Assembly (NCBI GenBank): GCA_963575645.1
Contig: OY754465.1
Location: forward strand, 56,567,901 to 56,631,900
DNA: 64,000 bases
Reading direction: 5' to 3'
Source of the DNA: Xanthostigma xanthostigma
Lineage: Eukaryota; Arthropoda; Insecta; Raphidioptera; Raphidiidae
Part shown: in pieces, positions 42,141-53,540 of the stretch
Layout: the number at the start of each line of letters is the position of its first letter
How positions within the stretch are numbered: position 1 is the stretch's first letter
The notes under the pieces: model-generated
Told to the model about the DNA's origin: nothing
What the model saw: the letters and a program-made list of their open reading frames with translations, nothing else
The model's database searches: none
Made by a program: the position numbers and the translations under genes

Positions 42141-43067
42141 CAGTGTTGCCAGAACTTTTTTGTTTTGCGTACTAGATCAGGGTTGAAAAAAGTACAAAAA
42201 AGTAGAAAAAAGTACTAGAATTTTTTTAAGATTTGCCAACCACAAATGACCTTTTTTTAACAACCTGGCTTAAATAATTTTGTTGCGTGCACAATTGGAG
42301 AGCAAAACCTGGCTAAACAATTTTGTTGTGTGCACAATTGGGCTTTTGAATGAAATTTTTTTTTGTCATAAATGGAAAGATCGTATATAAGTTTTATAAC
42401 AAAACTATTTTTCTTTTTTTTATTTTCGTTATAATTCAAAAGTTATATCAAATTAAAAATAAATTTTTGTACCCAGTTCCGAGAACGCGCCGACATTTCC
42501 CGAACATAATGTGACGTCATAATGGTAATTTATATTATTATAATAATGATGTGAAGCCATTGATAGTATACTGCGTATATACATTTTAACATTATGACGT
42601 CACAACTGTCAAAAACAATTTTAGTGCGTTTGCAGTCACGTGATTTTTTTAAATATTTTATCAATTTTAAATTGCTTATAATTAATTTTAAAAAAGTTTT
42701 TTGAAAGTTTTTCGCATCGATTATCAATTTTATAATAAAGTTTTAAAATACAATAAAAAAATCGATAATTATTTTTTTTTCAAAAGCCTAATTGGAGAGC
42801 AAAAAAAAAAAAAAAACGAATGACCTTTTTTTTAACAACCTAATGGGCACAATATGGGAGAGCGAAAAAAAAAGATCCTTTCATTTCCACAACAAAAAAG
42901 TCTTTTTTTGGTAATTTCCCTTTTTTTGTTGTGGTGGGTGTGGGGACATTGGGTATTAAAAAGTACTAGATATATTAAAAAGTACTAGGTTTTTGCTTCA
43001 ACGTACTAGCGTACAGAAAATAACAAAAAAGTACAATAAATAATATTGTACTAAACTGGCAACACTG
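42141..43067. mobile_element. hAT element with exact duplication CTATCTCT, carrying MITE-2
   Basis: CAGTGTTGCCAGAACTTTTTTG at the left and inverse ACTGGCAACACTG at the right. CTATCTCT is repeated exactly at 42133-42140 and 43068-43075. Runs of AAAAAGTACTAG lie near both ends. A tandem duplication of the segment with ATGACCTTTTTTTAACAACC brackets the nested MITE-2 (42336-42793). No transposase. Confidence 0.9.
42336..42793. mobile_element. MITE-2, copy 3
   Basis: AATTGGGCTTTTGAATG to CAAAAGCCTAATT, 458 bases. It has both TGACGTCA octamers (about 42511 and 42596). An unoccupied-looking site, GCACAATTGGAGAGCAAAA, is still visible at 42289-42307, and GCACAATTG / AATTGGAGAGCAAAA now lie at the two sides of the insert. 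Confidence 0.85.
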
Positions 43068-43075
43068 CTATCTCT

Positions 43076-44235
43076 TATACGTGGCCACAGCCGTATTCGC
43101 TATGTATACAGCTGCTTGGAAGGGAGGCGCTGAACGACCGTGCGCGCTTAGCGGCGAAAGCTGGCATTTTTACGGCAAAGGTAAAAATAGAATAAATAAA
43201 TAATATTATAATGAATACCAATATTATCGAACTTTTTGATCACAATTTTTATAAACTTAAACTTTCCTTTTTTCACATTTAGTTTGAAACTTTGATGTTG
43301 CAAATTATTTTTAATTTTAAGTCACTTTTTATTAGTTGTTCAATTTTACATAATGTATAAAAGTGGTCGTGGTATCGCCGGTCAACAGCGCTAGATGTCC
43401 TTTCAAAAAAATGATTTCTTTGTCTTATTTTACCTTCCTGATTGCAGCGCCAAGTATCATACACACTCTATTATCGCTTTGCGCAGCAGAGCTGAGTTTC
43501 GTTCTTCCAAGAAGTTTAATTTCCCACGATTTCATTCAAATTGTAGCTTTTTGAAAAGGCGAAATTCTGTATAAAGTAAAACAGTTTTTATATTGTTAAG
43601 TCCTAAAATTTGAATTGAAAATTGCCAACGCAGCACTTGTCAGTTGGTCTGTACGTACGTCCGACCTGTAAACGCCGCAAACTTTGACGAACCTCTTCGG
43701 TTTTTATTTTTTACTTTAATAAACAATCATAGATGCGACATTTTAATCGTGAAATTACAGCGAAGAAAGTAATTTGTAAAAACGAACGTGTAATTAAAAA
43801 AAATGGAAGAACAGGTCTGACAAATCGCAAACGTCGCGCGACTTTTGACACCGCGTGATGTGTGATTTGTTTAGAAACGTTTAATTCAGAACGCTTTATA
43901 ATAATGCCCAGGCATTCACCGTATGGACAGACGAATTCCGGACATTCAAAGATCACAACATAAGTGTTATTGTGGTTATTTATCAAACACGTCGAACATA
44001 ATTAACCAATTTATAAAACTCACAATCGTAAAAGAAAGCTGTAAAACAGCGTGTCGGATTGCAACAATCCAGTGTGACAACAATGGAATGCTGTACGGAT
44101 CATAATATAATGGTATACTCTCAGTGCTGGGTGTCCGAATAATATAATGGGGCAACATTTTTTTTAAGGGGTCACATCTATACCTGGACGCATTTGAAAT
44201 GAAGGTTTTTAACACGATTATAATATTAGCTTGAC
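43076..44235. other. No gene recognised
   Basis: The start shares GCAGCTGCTTGGAA and AGCGGCGAAAG with 7785-7870. Two opposing frames at 43711-44215 have no recognisable motif. Confidence 0.35.
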
Positions 44236-44292
44236 CTGTATGTATGTATGTATGTATGTACGTATGTATGTATGTATGTAGGTATGTATGTC
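44236..44292. repeat. (GTAT)n microsatellite, left part
   Basis: About 14 units of TATG with single interruptions. It continues at 44773-44865 on the other side of an inserted element. Confidence 0.9.
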
Positions 44293-44772
44293 CAGTGTAA
44301 CCTCTTTATAACGAATCTCAAGGGACCGAGCATTTTTTTCGTTATAAAGAGTTTTCGTTATATGGAGGGAAGAAAGAAAAATAACCAAATTTCACCTAAT
44401 TCGTTTATTCCAAGCACTTTGCTGACGTTTTTTGCTATGCCAATATTTGTTTTGTATTTTATTAAGTATCTTATGCATGACTTGGGATGTGGTTGAATGC
44501 ATCTTCATTAAACAATAGGAATTTTTCGATAAGTTTGTCGGCATCAAGTGCTTGTTGAATGTTGCTGGTTGTTCAGAATCGTCCTCTTTACGTCTGTAAA
44601 TATTTGCTGACGCCTAAATATGAACATATTTCTTCGTAATAGAGAATGGCCGTTGCGCTATAAAGAGGGTATTAATGTATGGGCTTTAAGGTAAACCAAC
44701 CAAATTGTAAAAATTTCTACGTTATAGGGAGTTTTTCGTTATAACGAATGACGTTATAAAGAGGTTACACTG
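44293..44772. mobile_element. Pogo/Tigger-like MITE inserted in a microsatellite
   Basis: CAGTGTAACCTCTTTATAACG and exact inverse at the ends, TA after the right end and TC (expected TA) before the left. Ends of the CAGTGxAACCTC..TATAACG type are those of pogo/Tigger elements. The interior has GTTATAAAGAG-like repeats and no transposase. Confidence 0.75.
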
Positions 44773-44865
44773 TATGTAGGTATGTATGTATGTATGTAGG
44801 TATGTAGGTATGTAGGTATGTATGTATGTAGATATGTAGGTATGTATGTATAATGTATGTATGTA
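44773..44865. repeat. (GTAT/GTAG)n microsatellite, right part
   Basis: TATG and TAGG units. It is followed by ATCTTTCAGCCTACTTTTC and GTCAAGGGCCGATGACAAT, which I recognise as a Helitron-like body common in insect repeats. Confidence 0.85.
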
Positions 44866-45058
44866 TCTTTCAGCCTACTTTTCACCAGTTTCAAGGAGTC
44901 TGATTAACTTGAAAATTTGCACACTTGTCAAGGGCCGATGACAATACAATTATTTCATAAAAATAAATTTGAATTAAAAAAAAAAATTGAAAAAATTTGA
45001 ATTTGAAAATTTTGAAAAAAATTACGTTTTGACACTAAAAATAAAGAAAATAAATTAT

Positions 45059-45366
45059 AGTTTAAAAAACTAAAAAAAAAACACGCTTTAATAGCAAACC
45101 GAACAATAAAGTAGAAAATAATTATTAACAAAATAATTCAATTAAATTAAAAAGCGTGAGGTGCCAATTAGGTACTATATTTTCATTATAACTCTAATTT
45201 TATAAATAGCTATACCAATGAAATAATTGTAACATTTATAATATCATGCACCCTGCGCTTTTTTTAGTATACTTAGGTAATTGAATTATTTTGTTAATAA
45301 TTATTTTGTACTTTTTAGTTCGGTTTGCTACTAAAATGTGTTTTTTTTAGTTTTTTTAAACTATAA
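45059..45366. repeat. Foldback related to that at 36183
   Basis: AGTTTAAAAAACTAAAAAA and inverse at the ends, ACACGCTTTAATAGCAAACC and inverse next. The central part has AAAAGCGTGAGG. The arms are about 100 bases. Confidence 0.7.
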
Positions 45367-46437
45367 TTTAGGAATTGTCTTATTTAAATACATTTAAATA
45401 CAGTAAATTAGTAACAATTATTATTATTTTATTCAACATATTTATTAACGTAAGTTTGTAAAATGAATATTATTTAATTCAACAAATTTATTAATTTAAG
45501 TTTTTTAACATGAACACTGCTTCCTAGTTCATACGCTCCGCTGCCATCTTGCCTCTGTTTCTCCACATGACCACCAGGGTACACCAGTGGCAGCGTGGCT
45601 TTTTAAGACGTGGTGTTACAAATTTCATTTATAACGATTTTTCGGTTATAGCGACGTAACACTCAAGTCCCTTGACTTCTATATATAGCGACATCCGGAT
45701 ATAGCGACGGAATTATGTGGTCCCTTCATCGTTGTTATAACCGAAATCCACTGTATAAGTAAAATATATGGTTAAAGATAAAATTAAAAATGTACAGGTG
45801 CTAAAACTTGTAAATTAACCGTACAAGTAACTTGTTGAAAAAGTTTAAAGTCAGAAAAATCAAAATAAACAACGCATGAAACGTATCCAGCGAGATGTGT
45901 CAGTTGTTCAGTGTGACGTCATAATCACAGACCGCACGCTGCTAGCTTTATATTTGAAACGCGCCGCAACATTAATTCCATATAAAAAAAAGACATAATT
46001 CCGCCGGCCGTTTTTGCAGAGCGAGCCGGGAAACAGACGGCCTTGTCGATGTTAAATGGTAAAGGTAACGATGACCGCTTCATAGAAATGGCGGAACGTC
46101 ACACACAGTGTATAAAATATGTCCGCGGTGTCATTTTGTGTTTAATAGCATTATAGTTAGTTTCGGTGAAGGCAGAACCATCGAGGATTCACACTTTGCG
46201 TTTTTTTTTTATTTCGTTTCATTATTTGTGTGATAATTCTAGCACTGTCCTTGTCTTTTATGGTTTAAATTTAGACAGAGGCGGACGGTCGAAAATAACG
46301 CGGAATATTTGTTTGATGAATCTTTACAAGGATGTATGAGGTACTTACAGTAGGATTCGGACAGTACGACTTCGTTTATAACGACCAATCGCTTTTAACG
46401 CCGTAAATGCAACCTCAAGTTTGGTTTTTATAAAATA
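45367..46437. other. No gene; partial pogo-like end near 45640-45755
   Basis: GGTTATAGCGACGTAACACTC and TATAACCGAAATCCACTG with TA following look like decayed ends of a second pogo-like element. No frame is supported. Confidence 0.35.
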
Positions 46438-46440
46438 CTA

Positions 46441-46620
46441 GCGATCTGGTTCGACTTCGCCCGAATTTGTGGATTTTCGTCGTTTTGTCGTCGACTTGCG
46501 TTGCTAAATTGGTTTATTTAAACCATCCTGAAGGTCCATTCTAAAGATTGGTGAAAAAATTTTGAAATCGGATGAGTAGTTTCGAAGATCCAAACTTACA
46601 AACTTTACCTCTTTATAAAC
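46441..46620 (-). mobile_element. Helitron-like 3' tip
   Basis: CTAGCGATCTGGTTCGACTTCGCCC resembles the tip at 16438 (hairpin plus CTAG on the minus strand). No matching start was found. Confidence 0.45.
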
Positions 46621-46624
46621 AGAT

Positions 46625-46870
46625 ATTATAGCTGTCCGTCCCGTTTCACCCGGGTGCGATAGATATATAATTCTGCAAAATGTATTTCGTTTGTGGCCCG
46701 GCGTCTGAATTAATAGCTTTGAGCAAATTGCAAGTTCTAATATATGTCGCTATTTGGTACTAAACAGTGTTGTTTGTTTGCTTCTGAACTGGTAGTTCAG
46801 AAGCAAACAAACAAAACTGACTTCTGATAGAACAGATGTCGTTACGTGCAGTTACTAAAAAAGGTTTTTT
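46625..46870. repeat. Dispersed repeat E, partial, with perfect hairpin
   Basis: GTTTCACCCGGGTGCGATAG, TTCTGCAAAATGTATTTCG and TTTGAGCAAATTG as at 51490. A perfect hairpin (GTTTGTTTGCTTCTGAACT and inverse around GGT) lies at 46771-46816. Confidence 0.6.
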
Positions 46871-47061
46871 GAGAAGTAGGGACTAAAAACTTAAAAATAC
46901 GCAAGTAAAATAAGTTGAAAATAGATGGTGTTGAAAATACATAAGTCCAATTGCAAATCGATTACATTCATAATATTACTTCATATAGCGGCGAAACTTC
47001 AATGCTAGGATAGAAAGCGAACCCGTTTGCATCATAGCGAAAACATTGTCTATTTTATGCA

Positions 47062-47248
47062 AATCCTACCCAAAACGGATTTTTCATCTACCATCACATA
47101 TAGGTACTATGGGGTGAGTTAATACGTGGATGGGTGTGGATGGTTGCGTAGGTGGTAAGGCCAATATAATAGTTCAAGAGGGAGAAAGAGAGAGCGAGTA
47201 TATGTGATGGTAGGTGAAAAATCCGTTTTGAATATAGGTAGGATTATA
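47062..47248. mobile_element. Short inverted-repeat MITE
   Basis: AATCCTACCCAAAACGGATT, TTTTTCATCTACCATCACAT and the inverse at the right (ATGTGATGGTAGGTG, CCGTTTTGAATATAGGTAGG). The loop is about 100 bases with GTGGATGGGTGTGGATGG. The arm at the right has a small insertion. Confidence 0.65.
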
Positions 47249-47433
47249 TAGCAAAATTGTGCTATAATAATATAATATTATTTAATCTTACACCTGCATG
47301 TACGTAATTGGCATTTGATTTATTTTTATGGTTCCGTCAAAATTGTTTTTTTCAGAAACAGCTAGAGGTATAAAGTTGAAATTAATATCAAATACTTATG
47401 TCTATAACACTGTAAAACTTCAAACTTCTAACC

Positions 47434-47694
47434 CAGGGGTAGCGAACCTATGGCACGCGTGCCACAGGTGGCACGCGACAGATTATTATTGGCACGGCAT
47501 TGATTGAGGGGCAAAATCGGAATAATTAAAAATATGCTAGATGTTGAAAAAAATGACTATCACCATAATAACAAATACGAAAAGTTTCATGGCGCTCAAT
47601 GTATTATCAAAATTATAATTTTTAGCTGTTTGATTCATTTTTTTGACAACTAAATTTCTTTGGTAAGTAGGTGTAGAAAGGTTCGCCACCCCTT
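47434..47694. mobile_element. hAT-type MITE with exact duplication TTCTAACC
   Basis: CAGGGGTAGCGAACCTATGG at the left and inverse AGGTTCGCCACCCCTT at the right; TTCTAACC at 47426-47433 and 47695-47702. Tips of the CAGGGGTxGCGAACC type are classical hAT ends. 261 bases, no coding content. Confidence 0.9.
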
Positions 47695-47769
47695 TTCTAA
47701 CCTAATGCAACAAAAAGATACGGCCCTTCAAAAATCACACATTTTAATACTGACTGCAAATATAGTTTC

Positions 47770-48045
47770 GTGCAAAAGAAACCGCCTAAACCGGGCCTGT
47801 TCAGTGCCTATACTCAGTCATGGAATGATAATATGACAATAGGCTCTTTTATGATTTATGAAGTTCAAAATGGTCAGTATTTATACGCGTTGATGAAAAG
47901 AAACAAATATTTTGAGGTTATTAACTGTTTCGACGCCATAGGTCGCAGCGGCCGCTCTGATGTTATTATATTAGGGAGATATTCGAGGTCATATATTCTA
48001 AATCTATCTGTTTATGGTTCATTAATTATACACTTCTCTTTCTAA
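47770..48045 (+). CDS. Unassigned open frame, 91 codons (probably not a gene)
   Basis: An open frame begins MQKKPPKPGLFSAYTQSW and ends GSLIIHFSF. I see no domain, signal peptide or repeat and no splice or promoter context. The surroundings are decayed repeats. It is recorded because it is not inside a recognised element; length alone is compatible with chance in 64 kb. Confidence 0.12.
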   Translation: MQKKPPKPGLFSAYTQSWNDNMTIGSFMIYEVQNGQYLYALMKRNKYFEVINCFDAIGRSGRSDVIILGRYSRSYILNLSVYGSLIIHFSF

Positions 48046-49165
48046 GTACACAGTAAAATGTCTATTTAAATTCAAATCAACAAAGTGAAATATTCCAACA
48101 TAGTTATATTCATTTAAGAAAAAGTCAATTTAATATTATTATGTAACACCGGCAATTAAAAATATGATCTAATGTGAGAAAAAAAATTTCTCATCTAAAC
48201 AACAGTTGATAGGTGATTTTTTTCTTTACTGCCGCCCGAACGTACGTACTTCCCGCATCAGTGCGTGTAATCCTACCAATGCGCAAATGTTAGACTTTCT
48301 GCCTTACAATTGATGCCGAAAGTATGTACTTATTTTCGAACAAGGTATGAAGAGAAAGTAGTTTATGTCCTTCCCCAGAGTTAAAATTATCTCCGTATTA
48401 AATTTCAAAACAATCGGCCCAGCGGTCTGGCCGTGAAAGCGTAACTGCATACAATATTACAACCCTTAAATATACTGCTCAAATTTAAATAAAATCGGCC
48501 TGACAGGACCGGACTTACATATTTTATGAAAACCCTAGTTTGCGAATATGAATTTATTTACTGGATGGTGTATTTAATTTGGTGTAGATGTTGGATTGAC
48601 AATAATATTGCAATTACGAAAAAAAGAATACTTTAAAGGGTGTATTAAATTTTTATGTTGATAAAAAAAATAAAGCCACACTGTCTGTATTAGCAAATGC
48701 AAAATGTCGGCGGGGTTTGGCACTGCAACCAGAGTTTTTTTTTATTTCTATTTATTTTCAACTATAACGTTTGAAGAACTTTTGAATTGCAAAAATAAAT
48801 TAATATAACGTATGGGAGAAAATGGTTAAATATTTAAATTAAGCATTTATTTAGTTGTTTCTTATATTCATTTGACAATTTCAATATTAACATCTCTATT
48901 TATGGCTCGGAAATTGTGTTCTCTGACTATAGTTACAGCTATGCGATAATGTATTTAAATACAATAATAATTGTTTACACGTTGGTTCAAAACTTTGCTG
49001 CCAAATTCTGCTATTTCTGCTGCCAAAGAGTCTTTTTTAAAGATTAGACACGTATTGTAAAAAAGAGTAAATTGATTTGGTAATAAACATAAGGAAGCTA
49101 TAACGGACTAAGCTGTTCAGCGTCTATAATCTATACGACCATCATCATCATCATCATGAAAAACG
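48046..49165. other. No gene; copy of dispersed repeat F at 48196-48330
   Basis: CTAAACAACAGTTGATAGG, GCGCAAATGTTAGACTTTC and TTACAATTGATGCCGAAAG are the inverse of 41387-41520. A CATCATCATCATCATC run lies at about 49142. Confidence 0.45.
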
Positions 49166-49167
49166 TA

Positions 49168-49850
49168 GGTCTTAAAAAATCGCAAAAATCGAATTCTTTA
49201 ATATACTTTGCATGGAAATTGAGAATGCTTACAGAAAAAAATACGCTGAATTAAATGAGAGTAAGCAAACGTCTGTTCTGTATCTCTTTTAGTTTAGAAA
49301 CTACGGCCATTCGAAGGTTTTATATGATTTTTTTTTATAAATGCAAATAACTTCTAAACCAAAAGACATACAGTAACAGACGTTTGTTTGTGCCTCATTG
49401 GATTCAGCGTGTTTTTTTCTATAAGCATGATGATTTTCCCAAAGTTCCGAGGGATTTCGGTTTTCGTCAAAAATCGCATTTTTTTTAAAGGGGTATGCCT
49501 TAAAAAAATCTCAAAAATCGATTTTTTAATATAAGTACTTTGGAAATTGAGAATGCTTACAGAAAAAATTACGCTGAATTCAATGAGAGTAAGCAAACGT
49601 CTGTATCTCGTTTAGTCTGGAAACTACGGCTATTCGGAGGTTTATATTATGATTTTCTGAAAACTATATAAACGCCAATAACTTCTAAACCAAAAGACAT
49701 ACAGACGTTTGTTTGTGCTCATTGGATTCATCGTGTTTTTTCTATATAAGCATGATAATTTTGCCAAAGTTCAGAAAGATTTCGGTTTTCGTCAAAAATC
49801 GCATTTTTTATAGGGGTATGCCTTGAAAAAATCGCAAAAATCGAATTATA
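49168..49850. repeat. Tandem array, about 327-base palindromic unit, 2 copies plus start of third
   Basis: Each unit starts CCTTAAAAAATCGCAAAAATC (49170, 49498; third start 49823). Each contains GAGTAAGCAAACGTCTGT and, about 130 bases later, its inverse ACAGACGTTTGTTTGTGCTC. So the units are both tandem and internally palindromic. The units differ by small indels. No protein. Confidence 0.8.
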
Positions 49851-50520
49851 GAGTTTACACTGTACATATTTAATGTCACGTGGATGTAATAAAAATTTGC
49901 ATATTTATTCATAGGGAAGTTTGCTTACAATTTTTTTTTTCATTTATAATCTACCTTCCGGGACATCCTGTACAATAAATACAGAGAGTATGTTTATGAT
50001 CATAGTGAAAAGGAGAAGTAAAAATATTAATTATTATGACATATTTTATAGAACTGGTAGTCATAAAATCTGTGATGTGTTGATATAAAAATAAGCATAT
50101 TTTGGCAAACTGGCATACGAAATGACACTTAGGCTTCAAAATAGAACCGCATTTCCAATAAACATTTGTTTGATATCGGCGCTCCAGTGACGTAGGTATA
50201 TGGATTTTCTCGGTGGGTATAATAGTTCATAAAAAAAATGTAAAAAAACCGATTGACCTGTGGACTAACCCTAAAACTTCCCGTTAAGTATTAAATACGT
50301 TACAATAAATTGATAATATTGTGTTAGAAAATATAATTAACAATTCTGTATTTAAGGAGGTTGATCCGTTACAGTCCCAATCAAAAGTAAGTCGAATTCT
50401 AAATGGGAACTTTTATAGTTTATAAGTCGATGATACCAATAAATTATTGTCATAAAGGCATAAATAAATAATTTTTTTTAATATTAATTAATTATTTCAG
50501 TACTTTATACTTAATGGACT
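49851..50520. other. No recognised feature
   Basis: CCGGGACATCCTGTA at about 49957 resembles the end of the TA-flanked element at 16600, but only one end is seen. Confidence 0.35.
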
Positions 50521-50640
50521 ATAAAATTCGATTACTCTCATAGTTTCGACAAAATTTTAATTCTAGTAATTTAAGGCATATATGCTCTAAATTACTAGAA
50601 TTAAAATTTTGTCGAAACTATGAGAGTAATCGAATTTTAT
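50521..50640. repeat. Perfect-looking foldback, 52-base arms
   Basis: ATAAAATTCGATTACTCTC and AAAATTTTAATTCTAGTAA with exact inverses around GGCATATATGCT. Confidence 0.8.
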
Positions 50641-51485
50641 CAAGAGTACCTTTTTTGTAGTAAATGAGTCTCGCGATCCAGATTTCATACTCAAACTGAT
50701 TTTTTTCCATTGGCGTAGAAATTTTAGATGTTTATTTATCGAAAAAATCAAGTTCTACGCCCATGGAATGATATTCATCATTATTATGATATGGGTTTTA
50801 TTGCCCAATAAAGTTATGCCAACGTACCAAATTTGAGTAAAATCTCATGAGCCGTTTCAAAGTTATAAAGCAAAAACTATTTGAAAATTGTACACTTTAA
50901 TGCGTCTGGCAGGATGATAGAACCCTCGAAACTGTCTGGCTACTAATGAAACATTATTTAATAGTTCTCCAAACAATATATATAAAATTCAGCTTTTATA
51001 AAATAACGTAAATATAATTATACAAATTATGATAGTTTAAGGGTGTCTGACAGGGGGTTGGAACCATACTAAGTGTCTGGCAATGAGCGACGCGATTTTT
51101 AATATTGTTACGAACGAAATATTAAAAAATTGAGTTTTATAAAATGACGAATTTGAGATGGAATTTTGTACACCTTTAATACCTGTTACCTGCCAAAGCC
51201 ACCACTACTCAGGTTTCATGGGTGGGGATCATTCTTACCTGTATTGAAGACATCCATAGAAAAACTTTCAGCTTTTATAAAATGACGAAGGTCTGGCTGC
51301 CGCGGGCTCTTGTTCTAATAAGTCTACATGTAAAAGTTTTTTTTAATTTTAAACTTTATAAATCTCATAATGATTTTAGATTTTTTACAGAAAATTTTGT
51401 CATAAAAAAATCTATTAAAAAACCTTTATTTCAGATTTTTTTCATTATCTTCGTAAAACGGCTCAACCTCCTTAAAAAGGCACAA
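50641..51485. other. No recognised gene
   Basis: AT-rich, with ACTAATGAAACATTATTTAA and GTGTCTGACAGGGGGTTGG segments. The 128-codon frame at 51222-51608 runs into dispersed repeat E and has no domain. Confidence 0.35.
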
Positions 51486-51488
51486 CAA

Positions 51489-51802
51489 AATTCCGTGTCG
51501 GTTTCACCTGGGTGCGATAGATATAATTCTGCAAAATGTATTTCGTTTGTGGCCCGGCGTCTGAACTATAATATAACTTTGAGCAAATTCTACCAGATTT
51601 GCTTCTGAACTAATAGCTTTTAGCAAATTCTATCAGATGTCTACATGTTACTAAAACAGTTTTTGTTGCATAAAATATTTAATAAAAACTATCATACAGT
51701 GTAAGATGGACCAAGCAAGACACATTTACAAAATTTCATTAAAATCGGTTCAGTGGTTTCGGAGATAAGCGCAGACGAACATCATGACACGAGATAGATA
51801 TA
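51489..51802 (+). repeat. Dispersed repeat E
   Basis: GGTTTCACCTGGGTGCGATAG to TGACACGAGATAGATATAG, with TTTGAGCAAATTCTACCAG, GGACCAAGCAAGACACATT and GGTTCAGTGGTTTCGGAGAT. The same order as 4372-4700. Confidence 0.65.
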
Positions 51803-52082
51803 GGTTCGTTTTTTCTAACGGTTTCACTGTACACAAACTTCTCCTAATTGATCATAAATTATATTTTTATGTCAAAACAAGCTTATTTTGTACCGCAGAA
51901 ACAAGGCTAGCCGTTAAATCTCTATTTGATTACTCATTTATAGAAAACGACTTTCGAAAATTGAGAAATAATACTGCTATTTTATACACCGATTCAATTT
52001 TAGGACCTATTGCGTTTCGCTTCTCGTTCAATTATAGAATTCATCATTATACAGAACAAACCGTGAGCTATTGAGTACTTAT

Positions 52083-52617
52083 TAGTGATGTGCCGGATCG
52101 TTAAAAATGTATATCCGCGGATACGGATCTGAATACGGATTTTTGGTTTCAAGATCCGCGGATACGGATACGGATCTTAACTTTCTTAGAGTACACGGCG
52201 GTAAATATTGCACATCGACCTTTGGAAAGAGACTATCTGTTATGGGAAAAAGTTATTGACCTCTTTAAGAGTTAACTCTCATAACAGATTGTCTCTTTCC
52301 AAAGATCGATGTGCAATATCTCATTATAAAGATAGTTGATTTAGTACCTTTGAGTTATGTACTATTAGTATGGTACTCACTATGATAAATGTTTGCAATA
52401 TAAAGGTGCCATATACGATTTAAAAAAATAAAAAATAATCTGAATGGAATTTAACAGTTTTTCATTATTACCTAATCACCTATATATATAAAATTTCATC
52501 TATGAATTGAAAATTAATAAGGTAAAAGATCCGCCAAAAACTAACGGATACGGATACGGATCTTTTATCTCCCTCGGATATCCGCGGATACGGATACGGA
52601 TATCCGGCACATCACTA
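52083..52617. mobile_element. hAT-type MITE with exact duplication GTACTTAT
   Basis: TAGTGATGTGCCGGATCG at the left and inverse CCGGCACATCACTA at the right, GTACTTAT at 52075-52082 and 52618-52625. Repeated GGATACGGATC units follow both ends and pair with each other. A foldback (52204-52320) with GCACATCGACCTTTGGAAAG arms occupies the middle. Confidence 0.92.
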
Positions 52618-52734
52618 GTACTTATATCAGCGGCTTCCTAACTTTTCCTCTATTTGGAAAATTGGAAACAATTTCTTTTACGTCCTATTCGATATACGAG
52701 CGGCCTCCAAATATATTTCCAATAAATGATGGTA

Positions 52735-52895
52735 GCATATGATATAGTTAGGAAGCTGACGCGCAAAAAAAACATGTCGTCCCAACTTTCTGCCGCCTGG
52801 TACATAAGTTATTTAATTAATTTAGAGCATTTTTTCTTATATGATATATTATAGGCGGAATCTGGACACATTTTAAGATAAGGGGGATAAAAAGT
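52735..52895. repeat. Dispersed repeat H, inverse copy
   Basis: AGTTAGGAAGCTGACG, GTCGTCCCAACTTTCTGCC, AGAGCATTTTTTCTTATATG and AGGCGGAATCTGGACACAT are the inverse of 13780-13920. An inverse CAGCGGCTTCCTAAC at 52629 suggests that 52629-52763 could be a small inverted-repeat unit. Confidence 0.6.
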
Positions 52896-52899
52896 CAAA

Positions 52900-53540
52900 G
52901 ATGTTAAAAAAATTCCAGACAATTGGGCGACGGAACCATTTCAACTTAAAAAATGTTGACATTTGATTATAATAAAGAAAATAAAATTTCTGATATCGCG
53001 TGAGGTGATGCGGGTAATGGCTAGTATTCAATATGATATTAATTAACTTTTCGTCGCCATGATTACCTACATAATATGTTCCACGTCATGTAAAAATTAA
53101 TCAAAGCGTGCCTAACTAGTTTATTTCTGACAGATTCATAAAACAAAAGAGCTGGGCTGATTTTTTTTATTTCAAAATATTTCCGAAACTATAAAATTTT
53201 GAAAAAAAATTTTTCAACAAAACTTTCTTGAAAAAATAAATAGAATAATTAGCCGTTAGAAAAGTATACCATTATTACCTATATAAAAAAACATCGTTAT
53301 AGCATATATCTCTTCTGCGCATGCGCCGATTTTTCCTAAAAACAATAGGGCTCTTCATATTTGCATACCCAACATCCTCCCAATCTACTCATCCGTTTGA
53401 CCTGTATCGTGTTCACAGACTAACAGACTTACAGAATTTTTCCAAAATATGTTTTTTGGATTCGGGGGATCTCAAAATGGAAATTTTTAAAAAATGATTT
53501 TTGAACTAAACTATAAGTACTATTCCCCACTTGTGAGTTA
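52900..53540 (-). repeat. Dispersed repeat D, long inverse copy
   Basis: TTCTGCGCATGCGCCGATT, CTAAAAACAATAGGGCTC, GTTTGACCTGTATCGTG and AACTATAAGTACTATTCCCC are the inverse of 24030-24790. Order is kept along about 600 bases, so this is one element family, not chance words. Confidence 0.65.

Noticed and set aside
49142..49158. CRISPR-like or regulatory repeat
   Set aside because: It is a plain (CAT)n run. No spaced direct repeats of CRISPR type exist in the window.
49354..49596. 80-codon minus-strand frame as a gene
   Set aside because: It lies across the border of two tandem palindromic units.
51222..51608. 128-codon frame as a gene
   Set aside because: Low-complexity composition, no domain, and its 3' part lies in dispersed repeat E.
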